From NCBI RefSeq assembly GCF_012273895.1, contig NC_052113.1, positions 6,500,195-6,564,194 on the forward strand: a stretch of 64,000 nt of DNA. The letters run 5' to 3'. Positions 51,298 to 64,000 of the stretch are shown piece by piece. This DNA comes from Zerene cesonia. Taxonomy: Eukaryota; Arthropoda; Insecta; Lepidoptera; Pieridae. How positions within the stretch are numbered: the first letter of the stretch is position 1; every line of letters begins with the position of its first letter. Under the pieces are notes generated by a model. It worked only from the letters and a program-made list of their open reading frames with translations, did not search any database and had not been told where the DNA came from. The position numbers were made by a program, and so were the translations under genes.

Positions 51298-52387
51298 ATC
51301 ATGAGCGAATTTATGCTTCCTTTTTTGATTTGATTTGATTTTGACGTTTTGTGAATACACCTTAACGTAAATCCAAGCTCTATTTTCCTTTAACGGTAGT
51401 TTTTTTCAACTAGAATTTGACAATCACATATCAGGACCAACTTTCAGTTCGTTTTTGTATAAGATCGTGTATCTAGAAGGTCTATGGTTTTAAAGATCAA
51501 AGTGAACACCTCACTTTTTCATATGTAATATATAAATACCAAATATTAATAAAATCAAATTAGAAATTGAATTTGACGCTTTTTAGTAAGCATTAAAATA
51601 CTGGTTAGATTAAAAATTAATGTACATTTACATATTATTTCCTTGTTCTTAAATAATCATGATATTATATAATTACTATATAGTCATAATTGTGCAATGC
51701 AATTACAATGCAAAAAAGTAAATAAATTATTAATTTGTGTGCATGCTTGTTTCATTTCAATACATTTTTTTCGTCGCTGGTTTATTTCAAATAATTAGAG
51801 TTTATAGTTTATAAGAACAAAAAAGTAGACGATTTTTTTGCACGAAACAGAAATAATTAAGATCTAAGGGGATGTTTAATTTTCTAAAAAGGTCTCTTTC
51901 AGTGAATTTTCTAAGATCCAAATTATTTGAATAAATTGTACCATGCATTTCATTATTGTATATACAATACGTGTCTACAGATACTATTAGCTGTATAATC
52001 AGCTGACGCAAAATATGTTGTCCCAACTTTTTTGTCATACTTCAAGTTTTTCGTAAGATTATCTCTTAAAATTAATAATATAAAAAAATTAAGACTTTAA
52101 GATAAGTCATTGATTTTTAAATGTATATAATAATATATGATTACTAAAATATAAAAGAAAAAATGCGTATTTTTACTTACCTCAAAGTTGAACGCTACTC
52201 ATCTCAAGATGGCGCTACGTTCTTCACTTTAGTTGTTTGTAGTCTATTGGTAAATAGCTTTGAGTATTTATGCAACCATTTCAATAGATTCTCTAAGGCA
52301 AATAGGTACCAAAAGAAAAATACCGAATATAGCTACATATATATAAAATTTTATAAAAATCAGTATTTCCGACAGACAACTAACACT

Positions 52388-52420
52388 GATACGAGAATAT
52401 AAATTATATATTCTCGTATC
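52388..52420. repeat. 14-bp perfect hairpin, 5-nt loop
   Basis: GATACGAGAATATA (52388-52401) and TATATTCTCGTATC (52407-52420) pair exactly across AATTA, in an AT-rich stretch. Confidence 0.8.
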
Positions 52421-54116
52421 GTAATTATATATACATTATATAATATGATATATACATATACGGGACGGTCGGGAAAAATAAAACATGCTTTATAATATAA
52501 ATTTCCATATATTATTATCACTTTCCTAATATTTATTGAGATATTGGTATCGAATACCGAGGCGAAGTACCACAGTAATACTTAAGTATTCAAATTAATA
52601 CTGTCGTATTAGCGATGGAGCTACTTATTTGATACTGGTAATGTATAATACATCTCTTATACATGGAACGTATTTTGTTTTCAAATGTTTATTCTTACTG
52701 GTAATGTGTAAATTAGACATTGAATTAGAGAAATGTATAAAGCGACACGCTGAAAATCTTTTTTCTATGTATTTTTTTATGTGTAGATAATACAATAATA
52801 AGTTTTATACAATGGCAATGTTAAATTTATGCTGAAATTTGAACGTCAGATGGAATGGTGGAGTACCGAGCAGGAGTTCTAATTACTTATTAATTAGCTC
52901 AGATCAAAAGAAGAATAGTTTGATCTAAGCTAGGCTCAGATTTCATAATAATTAGGTACAACCTACATTTGTGCAGTCAATTAAAATTGACTGCTATAAA
53001 ATATATACAATTCAACAGATAGATTAATACAATTATTATTACTGATTAACATAATCGTGTCTTAACTTTAATATACATACGATAATCAAAATACTTATTA
53101 AGGTTAAAACATTGGTACAATTTCCTATCTACATTCCTTTTATTTCACTAATTAAAGTAGCACAGTCTAGATAATAACGTATTAAGGTTTTATATTTCTA
53201 TCGATTGTTAAAATAATAATAATAAAAATATTAATAAATAACGAGAAATAGGACGTAATTATGAATCTCTATTTAATATTACTTTTTTACATTAAATAAA
53301 GAGCATTTGGTGCATATATATCTATGCCTACTTATTGTACTGCGGTTTCACCTGCAATTATTATTTATAAATATAAATATTTATCAAAATAAATGATCAG
53401 CTATGATTACGGATTGATAATATAGGCTCTATCAATAGATATGTGAATATATAAAACAGGTCAACAAGTTGTAGTCCTTTCTTGCTTAGTAACAATTTCA
53501 TTGAAAGAAATGTTGTTGCAGTATTGTCGTTACTCACACATTGTGGAAGAACGACTGATCAATTATTTTCGAATATAAATTGTTTATACGAGTACATAAT
53601 TTGAAAAATTGAAAACAGTTTATGGGACTTTTAATAGTTAGCACAATCCACCGTCGAAAAGTATCTCAGCTATCTAACGATAGCGGACAAAATTTAATAT
53701 AAATAGGAAAGAGATTACTTCGACATTTGCGCACCACACGTACTATACGTTGTCCCAATGTTTGATATTACCCCAATGCTCTTAATTTAACATTGTTAGT
53801 GGATCGGCTATAATTGAACAAAACGAATAATTATTTATAATGAAAATTGACTTTTCTAACCAATACAAATTTAAGTAGTTTTAATTAAATAATAATTACT
53901 ATTCTTGAAAAAATTATCAACATTGCCAAACGCAACAGCTATGAACAAATCGCGAACAGAATAGACAATAACCTATTAGAAGTAACGGTTGTAAAAATAG
54001 ACATTTATAGGGCATTATTTAAAGTTCTGTCTTTTATCTTCCAATAAAATTAAGTAAATGCATTTAGAGCACGTCTAACGAAAATTTCCTTCATAAGACT
54101 AGTTCGTTAGATAGCG

Positions 54117-57100
54117 TTAATCCATGCCAGCCACGTCGCCGCCTTTTCTAAAGTCAGCGTTCGCGTAAATTGCAGTTTTGTTCCTATATAGAGCGCAAAT
54201 AATGGATCCCCTGCCGCGATATCGCACTATTCCGTGACCTTTTGCCCGCAAACCGTTCACGATGTCCTAGAAACAGAATAAATATTGATATAAATATAAT
54301 ACATTATTGTTACCAACGTTAGCTATGATAGCTACCATAATCTAAAAATGCCGTTTTTGTGTACATCGAAACTGATAAGTAATGACCGATAACCATTTCC
54401 CTATATAATTTCAGTTTAAAATCATTTGACTTGTGTTGGCACAGCTCCAGCTTTTATATTTAAAAGCTGATAGCAAGTCCTAATTCCCGAAATAGAGCAG
54501 AGTTAAAAATCTTTAGCCAAATTCATATTTTACAAGCGAGTAGATGCAAACAGAAATATTTCTGAATAAAGTTCTCTTTTAGTCTCATATATTTCTCAAT
54601 AATAATAAAACAGAAGCTAACTGTTTGACTGTTTTGGCGAGATATGTGCACATTTTCAGATTTAACAATAACTAGCTTCCCGGCCACGGCCCACGGATAA
54701 ATTTTTCAAGTAATTAACGATAAAGTATATTGTGTTAATAAAATACCTACCTTACTAGTTTGTAGAGTATATTATGTACATAAATAAACATATATAGTTA
54801 CCTCTGTAAGTCCATATTCATATTCAGCGTACATTGGGAATATCTGATGGTGGAAGCGAGCTGCATCGACCGCCTCTTTGATCGTTTGGCCGAACCAAAG
54901 TTTACGCATTGTTACCTGCAAAGAACATCTTCTATTTATATCTTCATGTAATTATTATAACTCTGAGGAGTCAGGAGACTTACACCATTATAATTATAAT
55001 AAACAAAAAAGAAACCGCCTTCAAACTGTCAGAACTAGGCTAAATTAAAATGGGACCACATGGTAGGCACCAGCTTTCAAGCAATAAAAAGAATGAGGTT
55101 ACACAAAAAATACAGTCGAGTAGATAACCGCCTTTTTTATAATGGAATGAAAAAAAGATTTGTCGATTAAAGTCTATAAAACTTGAAGGCTTTTATAGTT
55201 TTCATGCAGAAATTTAGTCAAAATTCACTTAATGGTAAATTAATTTTACAAATAGAAGGCACCTAATTAAAGTGTTTCCAGAAATTTTATTCGAAAGGAT
55301 TAATAAATTGATTCTATGTCTTACCAATGCAACAGCCGTTGTGATTTTTGTACCACCAGACGCGCCAATGACCAACTTTGCGTTACCACTTTTGTCCACA
55401 ATCACACTAGGGCTCATAGACGAAAGAGGGCTTTTGCCCGGCGCTATGAAGTTAGCTGGAGATGGCTTGATACCAAAACTGTTGGTTATGCCGGGGGAGG
55501 AGAAGTCATCCATCACATTGTTCATGACGATACCAGTGCGGTTTGTTGCGAAGCCTGCGCCGAAACTGTCGAGGTAAAGGTATATTATGTTTCTAGTCAG
55601 GGGTTGATAAGCTAACTTGCATTTAATAGTCTGTATATTAATTTCCCAAACTCATATTGAATGTACATTCACATACAGGCTCTTATATACGTTTTATCAC
55701 ATATGTTTGTATGTAAGATATATATAGAGTTCTGTAATTATAGTCAAGGGAACAATTAATAATATTGAAAATAACAGAAATAATTGCCACACATTGCTGA
55801 AAAAGATGAAGTAAAGGAAAAAAAATAGATTACAACCGAAAAAGTGACATACGAATAAAACATAAACAACAAGTCAGACTCACTAATAATTGATAGAGCT
55901 GGTCAGAGATACAGCGTCTCCGTTGTACCCGATGACTGAAATGTGTGCGGTACCGGAATCAGGCTGCTGGTACTGTGTGGCGCCGTAATAAGATGTACTG
56001 TTACTTGTTGTGCTATCATTAATCCTGAGACGCATGTCCAAGCCATATTGAGGGGAAGTCACATTGCTAATGAGCTGAAAGCAAATAAAGAAGTTATGAG
56101 TGTGTTCTAAAAACAATCGTCAATATTCGATAAAGTGTATAATAGTAATATACAATAAAATATTAAAATTCATATAAACATCTGTTTAAATAAATCACTT
56201 TCATACTTAGAGGTGTTTCCTTTATCAGCAACTTATGTAGAGCAATTATGAACACGAGTATAGCAAAAATAATAACCTAAAATGAACATTTATATTTTAA
56301 AAACAATTACCTCATCTAGTTTTAAAAAGTTGGCATCACCCAGTTTCGTCCGCGTCGCGTAAGCATATTTAAAAGCTTCTAATATTCGGTGGTAAGTGAG
56401 CACTGTATTTTCAGTGCCGTTAATACTATCAGGACCAAAATTGTAACCGCTCAAGATATTTAAAATATTGACCAGGATCACACCACTGCTGGGAGGGGGC
56501 GGTGTGAACAGCGTATCGCCGTGGTTCAATGGAACTGCTAGTGGCTCTGTTATCTTTGGTCTGAAACAATAAACACAATATACGTCAGCAATAGTAAATT
56601 TACAGCAATTATTTATTATTATAGCGCGATAAACTTTTATTGAAACTAAAACATCACGTACGGTGGTACCTACTCAATCATCTCATAAAAGCAACGATGA
56701 AATTGGTCAAATACAGATTTTGATTGTTCTGTGTCCGAATGATTTACTGAAACTGCTGGTTAGAGCCACTACGATAAGGTTATTATTTTAAAAGACACTT
56801 GAAATCGATAAGATGTCGGAATGAGATCAGGAATTTCTGTAAATACATGTAGTTTGGTGACTAAATATTTGGTTCAGGCACATTAAATTGTCTCGGATTT
56901 GTTGTTAGTTCTATTTTAAAACTGGGTGACATCTTTAAATTTAAACATGGTTTATGTATTTAAAGCTTTAAGTTAAACGAAAATGTAGTTGAAAAATTTA
57001 AAAGCAAAGTATACACAGGATTTTGACTCATATGTGTTCCTTCGCATTTTATCGGACAGCTGCGGGTATCCACATCGTATTCAAAACTATTTTATTCTAT

Positions 57101-60100
57101 ATCATATTTAGAGAACATATTGTTGTATATTTAGACAAAATACCTACATCTCTTTACCAAAAGTTGGGTCAGGTCTTTGAAAACTATGACAATAATTAAT
57201 TCCGTACTTTAATAAACTAAAAAAATGAAATGAAAACAAGAAAATTAAGAAAAAAAAAATTTATTATAAGTCAGTTATTAATACGCTATTTATTAAAAGT
57301 TTGTTATAACCCACCTTATGTTATGTAAATACTATCATTTGTTAAGCATCAATTGATCAATTAACCTATTTATGAACTGTTTAAACCTTGTCGGTTAACA
57401 ATTAACAAAAGAATACAATACAATCGAATCGGAAGCGCTTTACATAAAATAATTATACATTAGTTTCACTAATGGTTAATACAAAAGCAATGGATATTCT
57501 AGCTCATTTCGATATTAGATCAAAACAAATAGAAAATGTACTTTTTTAATCAAAATCATTCATAACGTATCCATTTAAGTGGATAGTTTGCGATAGCTCG
57601 TTTCGCTTTGTAAACAACATATTTATTATGAACGTTTAGATGCATATTTTATCAATCAAGTTATTTCAATAGTCTTATGTTTATTTAAATAGATAATATT
57701 AGTCATAACAACGGTTCACAAAGTGGATGCTTTTAAAGAGCAAAATAAACTCACGTAGGTACTCTATGACGTTTAATATGCTTCATCTATTTTTTACCCC
57801 GTAGCATTTCGCGGACGAATGCTTGCTTAGAATTTAAAAGTATACAAAAATTTCTAGAAAATACTATAAAGTATGATGAAATATTCAATAAATATTTCTT
57901 CACTTAATGGCTGTACATTATACACATAACATCGATATGTTATGTTGATGATTCATCGTATTTTTTATTGAACTCGGTTTTTATGTTTACAGTTTGTTCA
58001 GCCGTAATATGTAAGAATTCTTTCTGAAATTTGTAATTTTAAAATAAATTGTGAAATAAAGCAATGGTTATTACTCATTCAAGTTATTAAGTAAAAAACA
58101 AGGTTACTGACAATATTGTTAGACCTGTGACCTATTTTATCTCTAAATCAGTCGGATATACCTAGGTAGGTGTATCAAACTCAACAATTAATGACTTACG
58201 AGTATATATGTATGTGGCCACTATATATCTACGTACATGTATATATTGTAACTGGTTGAAGCCTATAATTAACTAAGCATGGAGAATTAGATACAAATAA
58301 TAAAGTCGAGACGCAATTAAGTACCTACAGTGTTGTGTATATGTTTTATTTTTAGGTAGGTTCTTATATTCATAGGCTATACACGAGTATAGCCTATGAA
58401 TATAATATTGTGCCTATGAATAAATGAGTGTACGAACAACGCAGACAAATGATGTCTATCGAACAGAAAACAAAATGGACATACATTACGTCCACAGATA
58501 TTTTTGATGGTAAAAATAAATCTACCGTAAAAATACATTTATTACAATCAATTGTGATGTTATGTTTCAGTATTTCCCACTAAATTATTATGTGTCCTTC
58601 ATTGTTATTTAAAAAGTTTTTATCAGTGATCATAATTTCGTATTCCAAGCAGATACATAAACTTGGATTATACATTTTTGAGAATAACGTGTAACGAAAC
58701 AGTTTATTAGGCGAAAAAATGAAAAACATACTTATCGGCATGGTATGTGTAACAAAATGCATTATATAAGGTCATAAACTTGAAATCATTCACACATAGC
58801 TGTAGTGAAATATCAAATAACCTATTTGTGATAAATATTTAATAAAAATATCATCGGGCAAAATCCATTGATTTTTATATATAATTCACGTTAAGAAAGA
58901 GATATCAATTTTAAACCGATTTCAAAAAAAATATGGTTCTCAATTTGACTGTATTTTTTGGATTACCTCAGAACTTTTGATTGAGCGAATAGATTATGAT
59001 GATTATTTTTTCACTTCACTTCCGTTCATCTCAATATTATTCGTTTATTAATTGATATTTATTCTGAAATGTTACAAGCAGTGAAAGTATTAAATAGTAT
59101 AGGCGCCGTGCTTCCGGAGATACTACGTTCATTGTACTTACACCAAGAGTCATAAAATTAGCTCTCTCTTGATTAAATATCAGGAGGTTTTAAATACTAG
59201 CTGCACGCCCCGGCACGCACGTAATTTATACATATTAAGATAAGAATTCCATTTCACCACAATACTGTTTTATAAATATCAATTTTTTTTTCCGTAGACA
59301 TTAAATCTATGATACGATTAGATACGATTGGAACAGTATTTGATAACGATTAACCTGATATTTATTGTGCAAGCGTCCCTATAACTTTAGCTTATATGGT
59401 ATGAGTTTGACCTACATGGAAACATCTGAGCAAAAAATACTGCAAGTCGGTTGGCAACCTTTGACATTCCGGTTTGTAAGGGCGCTCGGAGTTCTATTGG
59501 CTTATTGGAAACCATACTAAGTGATTCATGCCACTCATTGAATAGAACATTTTTATAAATTTTAGTTTGAATATAGCTGAAAGAAGAAATATTCGTGAAG
59601 GACGACAGAAGCAGGTCCGCAGCTGCGAAATTTGAGTCAAACAAGTTCATAATTTATACTTTTTATTATTCATAATAATACGTACTAGAACATGATATTT
59701 ATGGAAAGCAATACTGTTTCCAAAGCGTAGAATGAACCAATTTTACGACCGAAAATAGTCCATTCGTTATTATTTATGATGACTGTGAAGAATAATTGTT
59801 CTAAAAATAAGTGCTACATATATTTCTTATAATGTTACAAGTATACTGAGTCAGAGCTATCTCAGTTTAAAAACATAATCAGCTGCCTAATTTCACATTA
59901 TATTATTTCCACATCTAGGTATTTTTAATTTTTCAATGTATAGTAATAACTATCGTACATTATACATATTTTATGAATGTGCCAATACAATTCAAATGTA
60001 CAAATCCATTAATACTAACATTCCGATCACTTTACATTCAATAGTTTGCAATAACTGTTTGAACAACGATAAGCGTGTTATAACAATTATAACAATACTA

Positions 60101-62564
60101 GATACTTACTGGTAATTTTTAAGATCCTCAGCGGTTATAATGCTTCCAGCCTCCCTCAAGTCTTCCAAGAAATCTACCGCCAAGCTGCCATTGTATAATT
60201 CATCTCCACCCTTTTCAGATATCCGTTCGAGAGTGTTGCAAAGAGCTTCACTGGGTTTCACGTTGGTTCCAGGTCTATGAAACTGTTTATCTTTGTTCAC
60301 ATACGTTTTCCTGTAAAAAAATAAACATTTTTTAATACGGTAGTCGTGCTGGCGTGATCTGAGTCACGTTCTAGCTGCGTAAACATGAAATGTATGGGAA
60401 ATAATTATAAGAGAATGAAACCTTCATTTGCAACAATATGACATCATTTTATTTTTTTTTTATTTTTTTTCCTCACTAGTCTGTGATGAGCATTTCTAGG
60501 CGGTGTTGATTCTCGTCAGATGGTGCCTCGTTAGGTTATCTTTTTTTAGAGTTAATTATATGAATAAAAGTTGACAATGACATTAATACGCAAGAACGAG
60601 TTATGCGTTCTCGAGATATTATTTATGACTAGAACACCTTGATAAAATGCTGGCGTTATCCACATATTATAATGTTCTAACTATATGGTTTAAAAATACA
60701 CTATATATACAACTTTATACGTATAAAGTATACTATTTTACCCATCTTATTTTAAAACAACCATTTCTTAAGTATATCTTATTCTACAAAAGAAAGTTCT
60801 GTAAGTTACACCACTAACAAGCACTTAGGGATAAACGAAATTCAAATTATTTTTGGTTTGTTGAATTCTTCTCCGCTTGGATTAAAAATTTAAAATTAAA
60901 AAAACTATATCGGAACTCAGGCAAGCAGCTTCTATACATATACCCACTTTTAAATAACTTATGTAATGATACACACGATCTAAAATTTCAATTGTATTAG
61001 ATTCTGTTTTTTGGTGGTATTTGATATTCTTTCGTGACAGATATATTTATTGCATAGGTATCATGTAGCCATTTTATTTCCGGTTTACTGAATAAGGACC
61101 AAGCGGACAAATGCGACAAACTTCAAGGCTGTGCTGTTTTCCTGATGCGTAGTAAAACTGGCTTTTATTTTGGTAAATAATTAAAATATACAACTCAATA
61201 TTTGCATATACCCAGCTCATAACTGCGTAGAAATTTTTAGTCTTTACTCTGTAGATATTGTTTTTTTACTACCCTTTAGAATATAATAAACTTTTTCATT
61301 AAATAATCACATAACCAGATTCATTTTTACACTATTATTTTAAGGTTGAACATCTGCAATTCGGATTATGATAACACGGAGCAAAGAAAATTTTACGAAA
61401 ATAAAACAAAAATTATTAAGACTAGGCTTAGGAATAGGGGCTCGCCCTTATCTGCAACTAAGACAACCTTCTAAGAACTAGAGAGACTCTGAGGCTTTAA
61501 CAATCTAACATCGTTAAACAAAACAAAACACTACCAATTCGACTTATAAAATACCTATGTTGGTGTGGGCTCATAATTTTTTTTGAGTCAACCATATTAT
61601 TCTCCTGGTAACAAAAAGTGGATCTACAAGTTAATGTAGTTCATCGAACTCCAATATATTATGCTTTTGTCTATAACCTCCGTTTAATATTGCGAAGCTT
61701 CCTGCTTTTGATTCATATGTTCTAACTACGATGAATGATGTTTAATGTAATTTGTATATTGTGGCTGTGAAAAGGTTGTAAATCGTGTAGGTTTGGAGTT
61801 TATAGGTATGAAGAATTTATTGCAGTACTTGTAATGAATTTCTATTAAAGTCTACACTCTATAGTTTCCTTTGCCTGTCAGCCATTGAGCCACAACGATG
61901 GTATGGCATTAGCGCAATGCCAGGTGTAAGAACTAGAACATGGAAATATTATCTCGATATCAATTAGTATGGTTTTCACTTTGACCTAGTAAATATTAGA
62001 CGAAAGAAAGCAAGCAAGAAAAGATGTTTATTTTAATGTATAAGAATGAACATATTTCATGATAATTTTAACATAAACCGTTCAAAAAGGACAACATTCG
62101 ATGATATTCTGTGACGCAGAGACATCGCAGCAACGGTTTTCAGTGGGACCTCTTTGACAGTCAAAGGAACAGTGTATTTTTTGTTTACATGTTTATATAT
62201 AAGAGAAAATTGGCTTAATACGTACTTTTTCCAAACAAAATTTACGATTCTTTATAGCACTAGATATTGACTAGGCCTTATTATATCTGTGCTTTGCCAT
62301 AGTTGCCAGATATTTTCTATGCGGGTTATTTCAAGCATACTGTTGTCATTACGCCGAAATGGAAAAGATCTTACCTTAAATGCTTATCATGTTTAATATA
62401 GGGCGCGATTTCCAATCCATCATACAGGGGCTTGGATATAGTGTATCCGTATTTACAAAATTCTAAAGTAGGCTTTACGAGGGTCGCCCAGGGCAGTTTG
62501 CCCCATCGTTTGTGAGCTGCCCACATGCCTCGGAGTTCCCCTGGTACACCAAGTGACAAAGGAC
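54117..62564 (-). CDS. GGT: Gamma-glutamyltranspeptidase (glutathione hydrolase proenzyme), 3' seven coding exons
   Basis: Minus strand; exons in transcript order 62375-62564, 60110-60310, 56311-56560, 55884-56074, 55325-55565, 54802-54915 and 54117-54266 (TAA). All introns are GT-AG and in phase, giving 444 residues. GGT is a surface enzyme that cleaves the gamma-glutamyl bond of glutathione and self-cleaves into two subunits. Seen: GPLSLGVPGELRGMWAAHKR and GKLPWATLVKPTLEF (large subunit), NGSLAVDFLEDLREAGSIIT, FTPPPPSSGVILVNILNIL, then SGTAHISVIGYNGDAVSLTS holding the self-cleaving nucleophile Thr (codon 55949-55951), YFGAGFATNRTGIVMNNVMD, DDFSSPGITNSFGIKPSPAN, PGKSPLSSMSP, GASGGTKITTAVAL and FRKGGDVAG. 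All catalytic and substrate-binding motifs are intact. About 130 N-terminal residues, including the membrane anchor or signal, are encoded right of the window. Paralog identity within the family is not decided. Confidence 0.96.
54985..55140 (-). repeat. GGAGGAGG/GCTGGTGCC repeat, reverse copy in GGT intron
   Basis: TGGGACCACATGGTAGGCAC then CAGCTTTCAA is the reverse of AAAGCTGGTGCCTCTCGTGT at 21016-21036. Confidence 0.6.
58365..58404. repeat. 18-bp perfect hairpin, 4-nt loop
   Basis: TATATTCATAGGCTATAC (58365-58382) pairs exactly with 58387-58404 across ACGA. A further CCTATGAATA follows at 58413-58422. Confidence 0.85.
58913..58990 (+). repeat. GGTTCTCAATTTG repeat fragment
   Basis: ACCGATTTCAAAAAAAATAT then GGTTCTCAATTTGACTGTAT, the same family as 20885-21085. 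Confidence 0.6.
60311..62374. other. GGT intron, 2.1 kb
   Basis: AT-rich, no exon seen. A T-run followed by GATGAGCATTTCTAGGCGGT (60484-60503) looks repeat-derived but was not matched to another copy. Confidence 0.5.
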
Positions 62565-64000
62565 CTGAAAGATTTCTAAGATATAATACAAGACATACAA
62601 TAGTAATCAAAATAATAACTTTATTAAGACAACCCTATTTAGGTATATATATATTTAGAAACACATTTTACTTAATGTTTATCCTATACACATTTATATG
62701 TATGAGTCATATGTGGGAGTCGAGCATGCTGCGGCACGAATTGAGCCAGCTCGCACCGGGGGAGTACCTACACCACCCCCACAGACAACCGGAGCGAAAT
62801 AGTAGGATGCTACTGTGTTTCGTATGGTCGGTGGGGGAGTCGGACCCGTTTTGTTTTTCTCTCTTTTCATCCTTTACCGTCCATTATTTCTGTTCATTCG
62901 TCAGTCCTTTCCTTATCCTATGTGTCCTAGTGGTTCTATCTCTGTGAATGTTCGTGGACAGTGATGATCGCTTATCATCAGGCGAACCACCAAGTATAAA
63001 ATTTTTTTTACCTGTGTGAAAGTCGACCTTATGCGGGATTTCCTACTACAGGAGACTACCGCTTATTTAGGGGTGATATATCCTAAACACCCATGTAATC
63101 ACATCATGTACGACAAAGAAGAGAAATTTGTGCTCATATGAAGTCGGTCTAAAGTACTGTCGATTGCCAAATCAGATCGAAGAGAAAGCATTCGAGAAAT
63201 TTTATGTAAAATGTTTGCAGCATTTGAAACATGCGACATTTATTATATAATTGTTTATTCCAATGTCTCTTTTTAGAAACACTGCTTTATTATTGGAAAA
63301 TCTATTGAAACTCTTCGTACCTACTCTTTAATCAAGGTTAATGGATTTCTATTGAACGCACGAAATCTATTAAATTACAATTAAAATGATAAAAAAACAT
63401 ACAATATGTTTTTGTTATAACAACAATTTTCAACTTTAGTCATAACTCATTTTCGGGGTATAAAACTATACAACTGTATATAATACAATATCTTGATGAA
63501 AATCAGCACATTACCGCGCCTTCAATATCCATGTTCCACATAATTTTGCTTAAAAGAAGTTACAAATAAAATACTTATGACCTACTTTTGTTGTTATTTA
63601 CTAATCCTGCATTTCAAACCATTGTTAACAAAGCTATATCGCATGCTAAAAGGAAGGCAATTTTAATTATGAATGATTCTTTAAAACACGAGTACCCTGA
63701 ATCACGGTCATCGCCCTGTACTTTAACAGAAAATGAATGTTGTATATTTTCCTATTGTATTCAACCCAGCAAGCGATACTTGTTTACTCATATGATATTT
63801 ATAACAATAAGCAGTAAATGAATATGATAACCTGATTAGATTACCTACACAATATACACTGATGATTATTCACTCGCTTACTGTTTTGAATGCATGGATA
63901 TTCAGAGATTAATGAATAATAATCTAATTGATCACCGCGGTTTTAATAATTAAAGCTGACGCCTATTCATTTTGTTATTCTGAGAATACTTAGTATTTAA
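62565..64000. other. GGT intron, right edge of window
   Basis: No upstream GGT exon could be found here; the next exon, which must end in phase 1 with G, lies beyond the edge. Contains the repeat at 62726-63000; the rest is AT-rich and unassigned. Confidence 0.6.
62726..63000 (+). repeat. Interspersed repeat, plus copy of the 40245-40560 family
   Basis: Translates as MLRHELSQLAPGEYLHHP then RMLLCFVWSVGES, parallel to the minus-strand reading at 40334-40555, and ends GATCGCTTATCATCAGGCGA then ACCACCAAG, the reverse of the GGTAAGC end. Confidence 0.75.

Larger units (their letters stand above)
50450..54116. other. Region between the convergent SCFD2 and GGT genes
   Basis: AT-rich. Contains a LINE-tail repeat at 51129-51297 and a hairpin at 52388-52420. 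Short frames at 51802-52038 (minus) and 52163-52402 (plus) resemble nothing known. No exon recognised. Confidence 0.5.
56561..60109. other. GGT intron, 3.5 kb
   Basis: AT-rich. Holds a hairpin (58365-58404), a repeat fragment (58913-58990), and an ACTAGCTGCACGCCCCGGCA scrap at 59199-59220. A minus-strand frame at 59387-59650 has a locally GC-rich core (about 59395-59540) that looks like transposon debris but was not identified. Confidence 0.5.

Noticed and set aside
55272..55615. Plus-strand frames of about 100 residues
   Set aside because: Antisense of a GGT exon that matches the family residue by residue.
59387..59650. 87-residue minus-strand frame within a GGT intron, same strand
   Set aside because: Not similar to any GGT segment, and the flanking GGT exons already join in phase without it.
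63005..63040. Donor-like CACACAG/GTAAAA on the minus strand as a possible upstream GGT exon
   Set aside because: Preceding codons do not match the conserved GGT N-terminal region.

Overview
The window is eukaryotic and almost certainly from a lepidopteran (butterfly or moth). It is AT-rich, its genes are split by GT-AG introns, and it carries several repeat families familiar from Lepidoptera: tails starting ACTAGCTGCG and ending TTAGTAGGAT, the CACCGCCCATG core, and tails ending in GACTTTGTTTTATA. Two runs of exactly 1,000 N (728-1727 and 39175-40174) are scaffold gaps of nominal size.

Layout, left to right. (1) 616-41094, plus strand: the last six coding exons of an AGC-type protein kinase of the S6K-like family (Drosophila S6KL, vertebrate RSKR/SgK494). 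Its 5' exons lie left of the window. One intron is about 30.3 kb. Two genes sit inside its introns: an intronless ATG101 on the same strand (3832-4500), and a secreted, acidic, low-complexity protein on the opposite strand (9709-10905). (2) 42317-43546, plus: cytochrome c oxidase subunit 6A in three exons. (3) 45029-49777, plus: SCFD2, a Sec1/Munc18-family protein, complete in nine exons. (4) 54117-62564, minus: the last seven coding exons of a gamma-glutamyltranspeptidase, convergent with SCFD2. Its N-terminal exons lie right of the window. All exon joins were chosen by reading GT-AG sites and checking that codon phase is kept across every junction.

The genes are unrelated housekeeping functions (signalling, autophagy initiation, respiration, membrane traffic, glutathione turnover). 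No operon-like logic or new multi-gene system is visible.

The rest is introns and intergenic DNA with transposon debris. The clearest pieces are a 295-bp solo LTR with an intact 5-bp target duplication (46509-46803), a MITE-like inverted repeat in the likely SCFD2 3' UTR (about 50043-50240), a foldback element with a (TA)71 core (22344-22539), a 37/38-bp near-perfect hairpin with a 2-nt loop (23241-23317), a short antisense reading frame like the start of a THAP zinc finger (47417-47506), and a decayed non-LTR reverse transcriptase C-terminus (41581-41994). Most of the 30-kb intron looks unique and unassigned.
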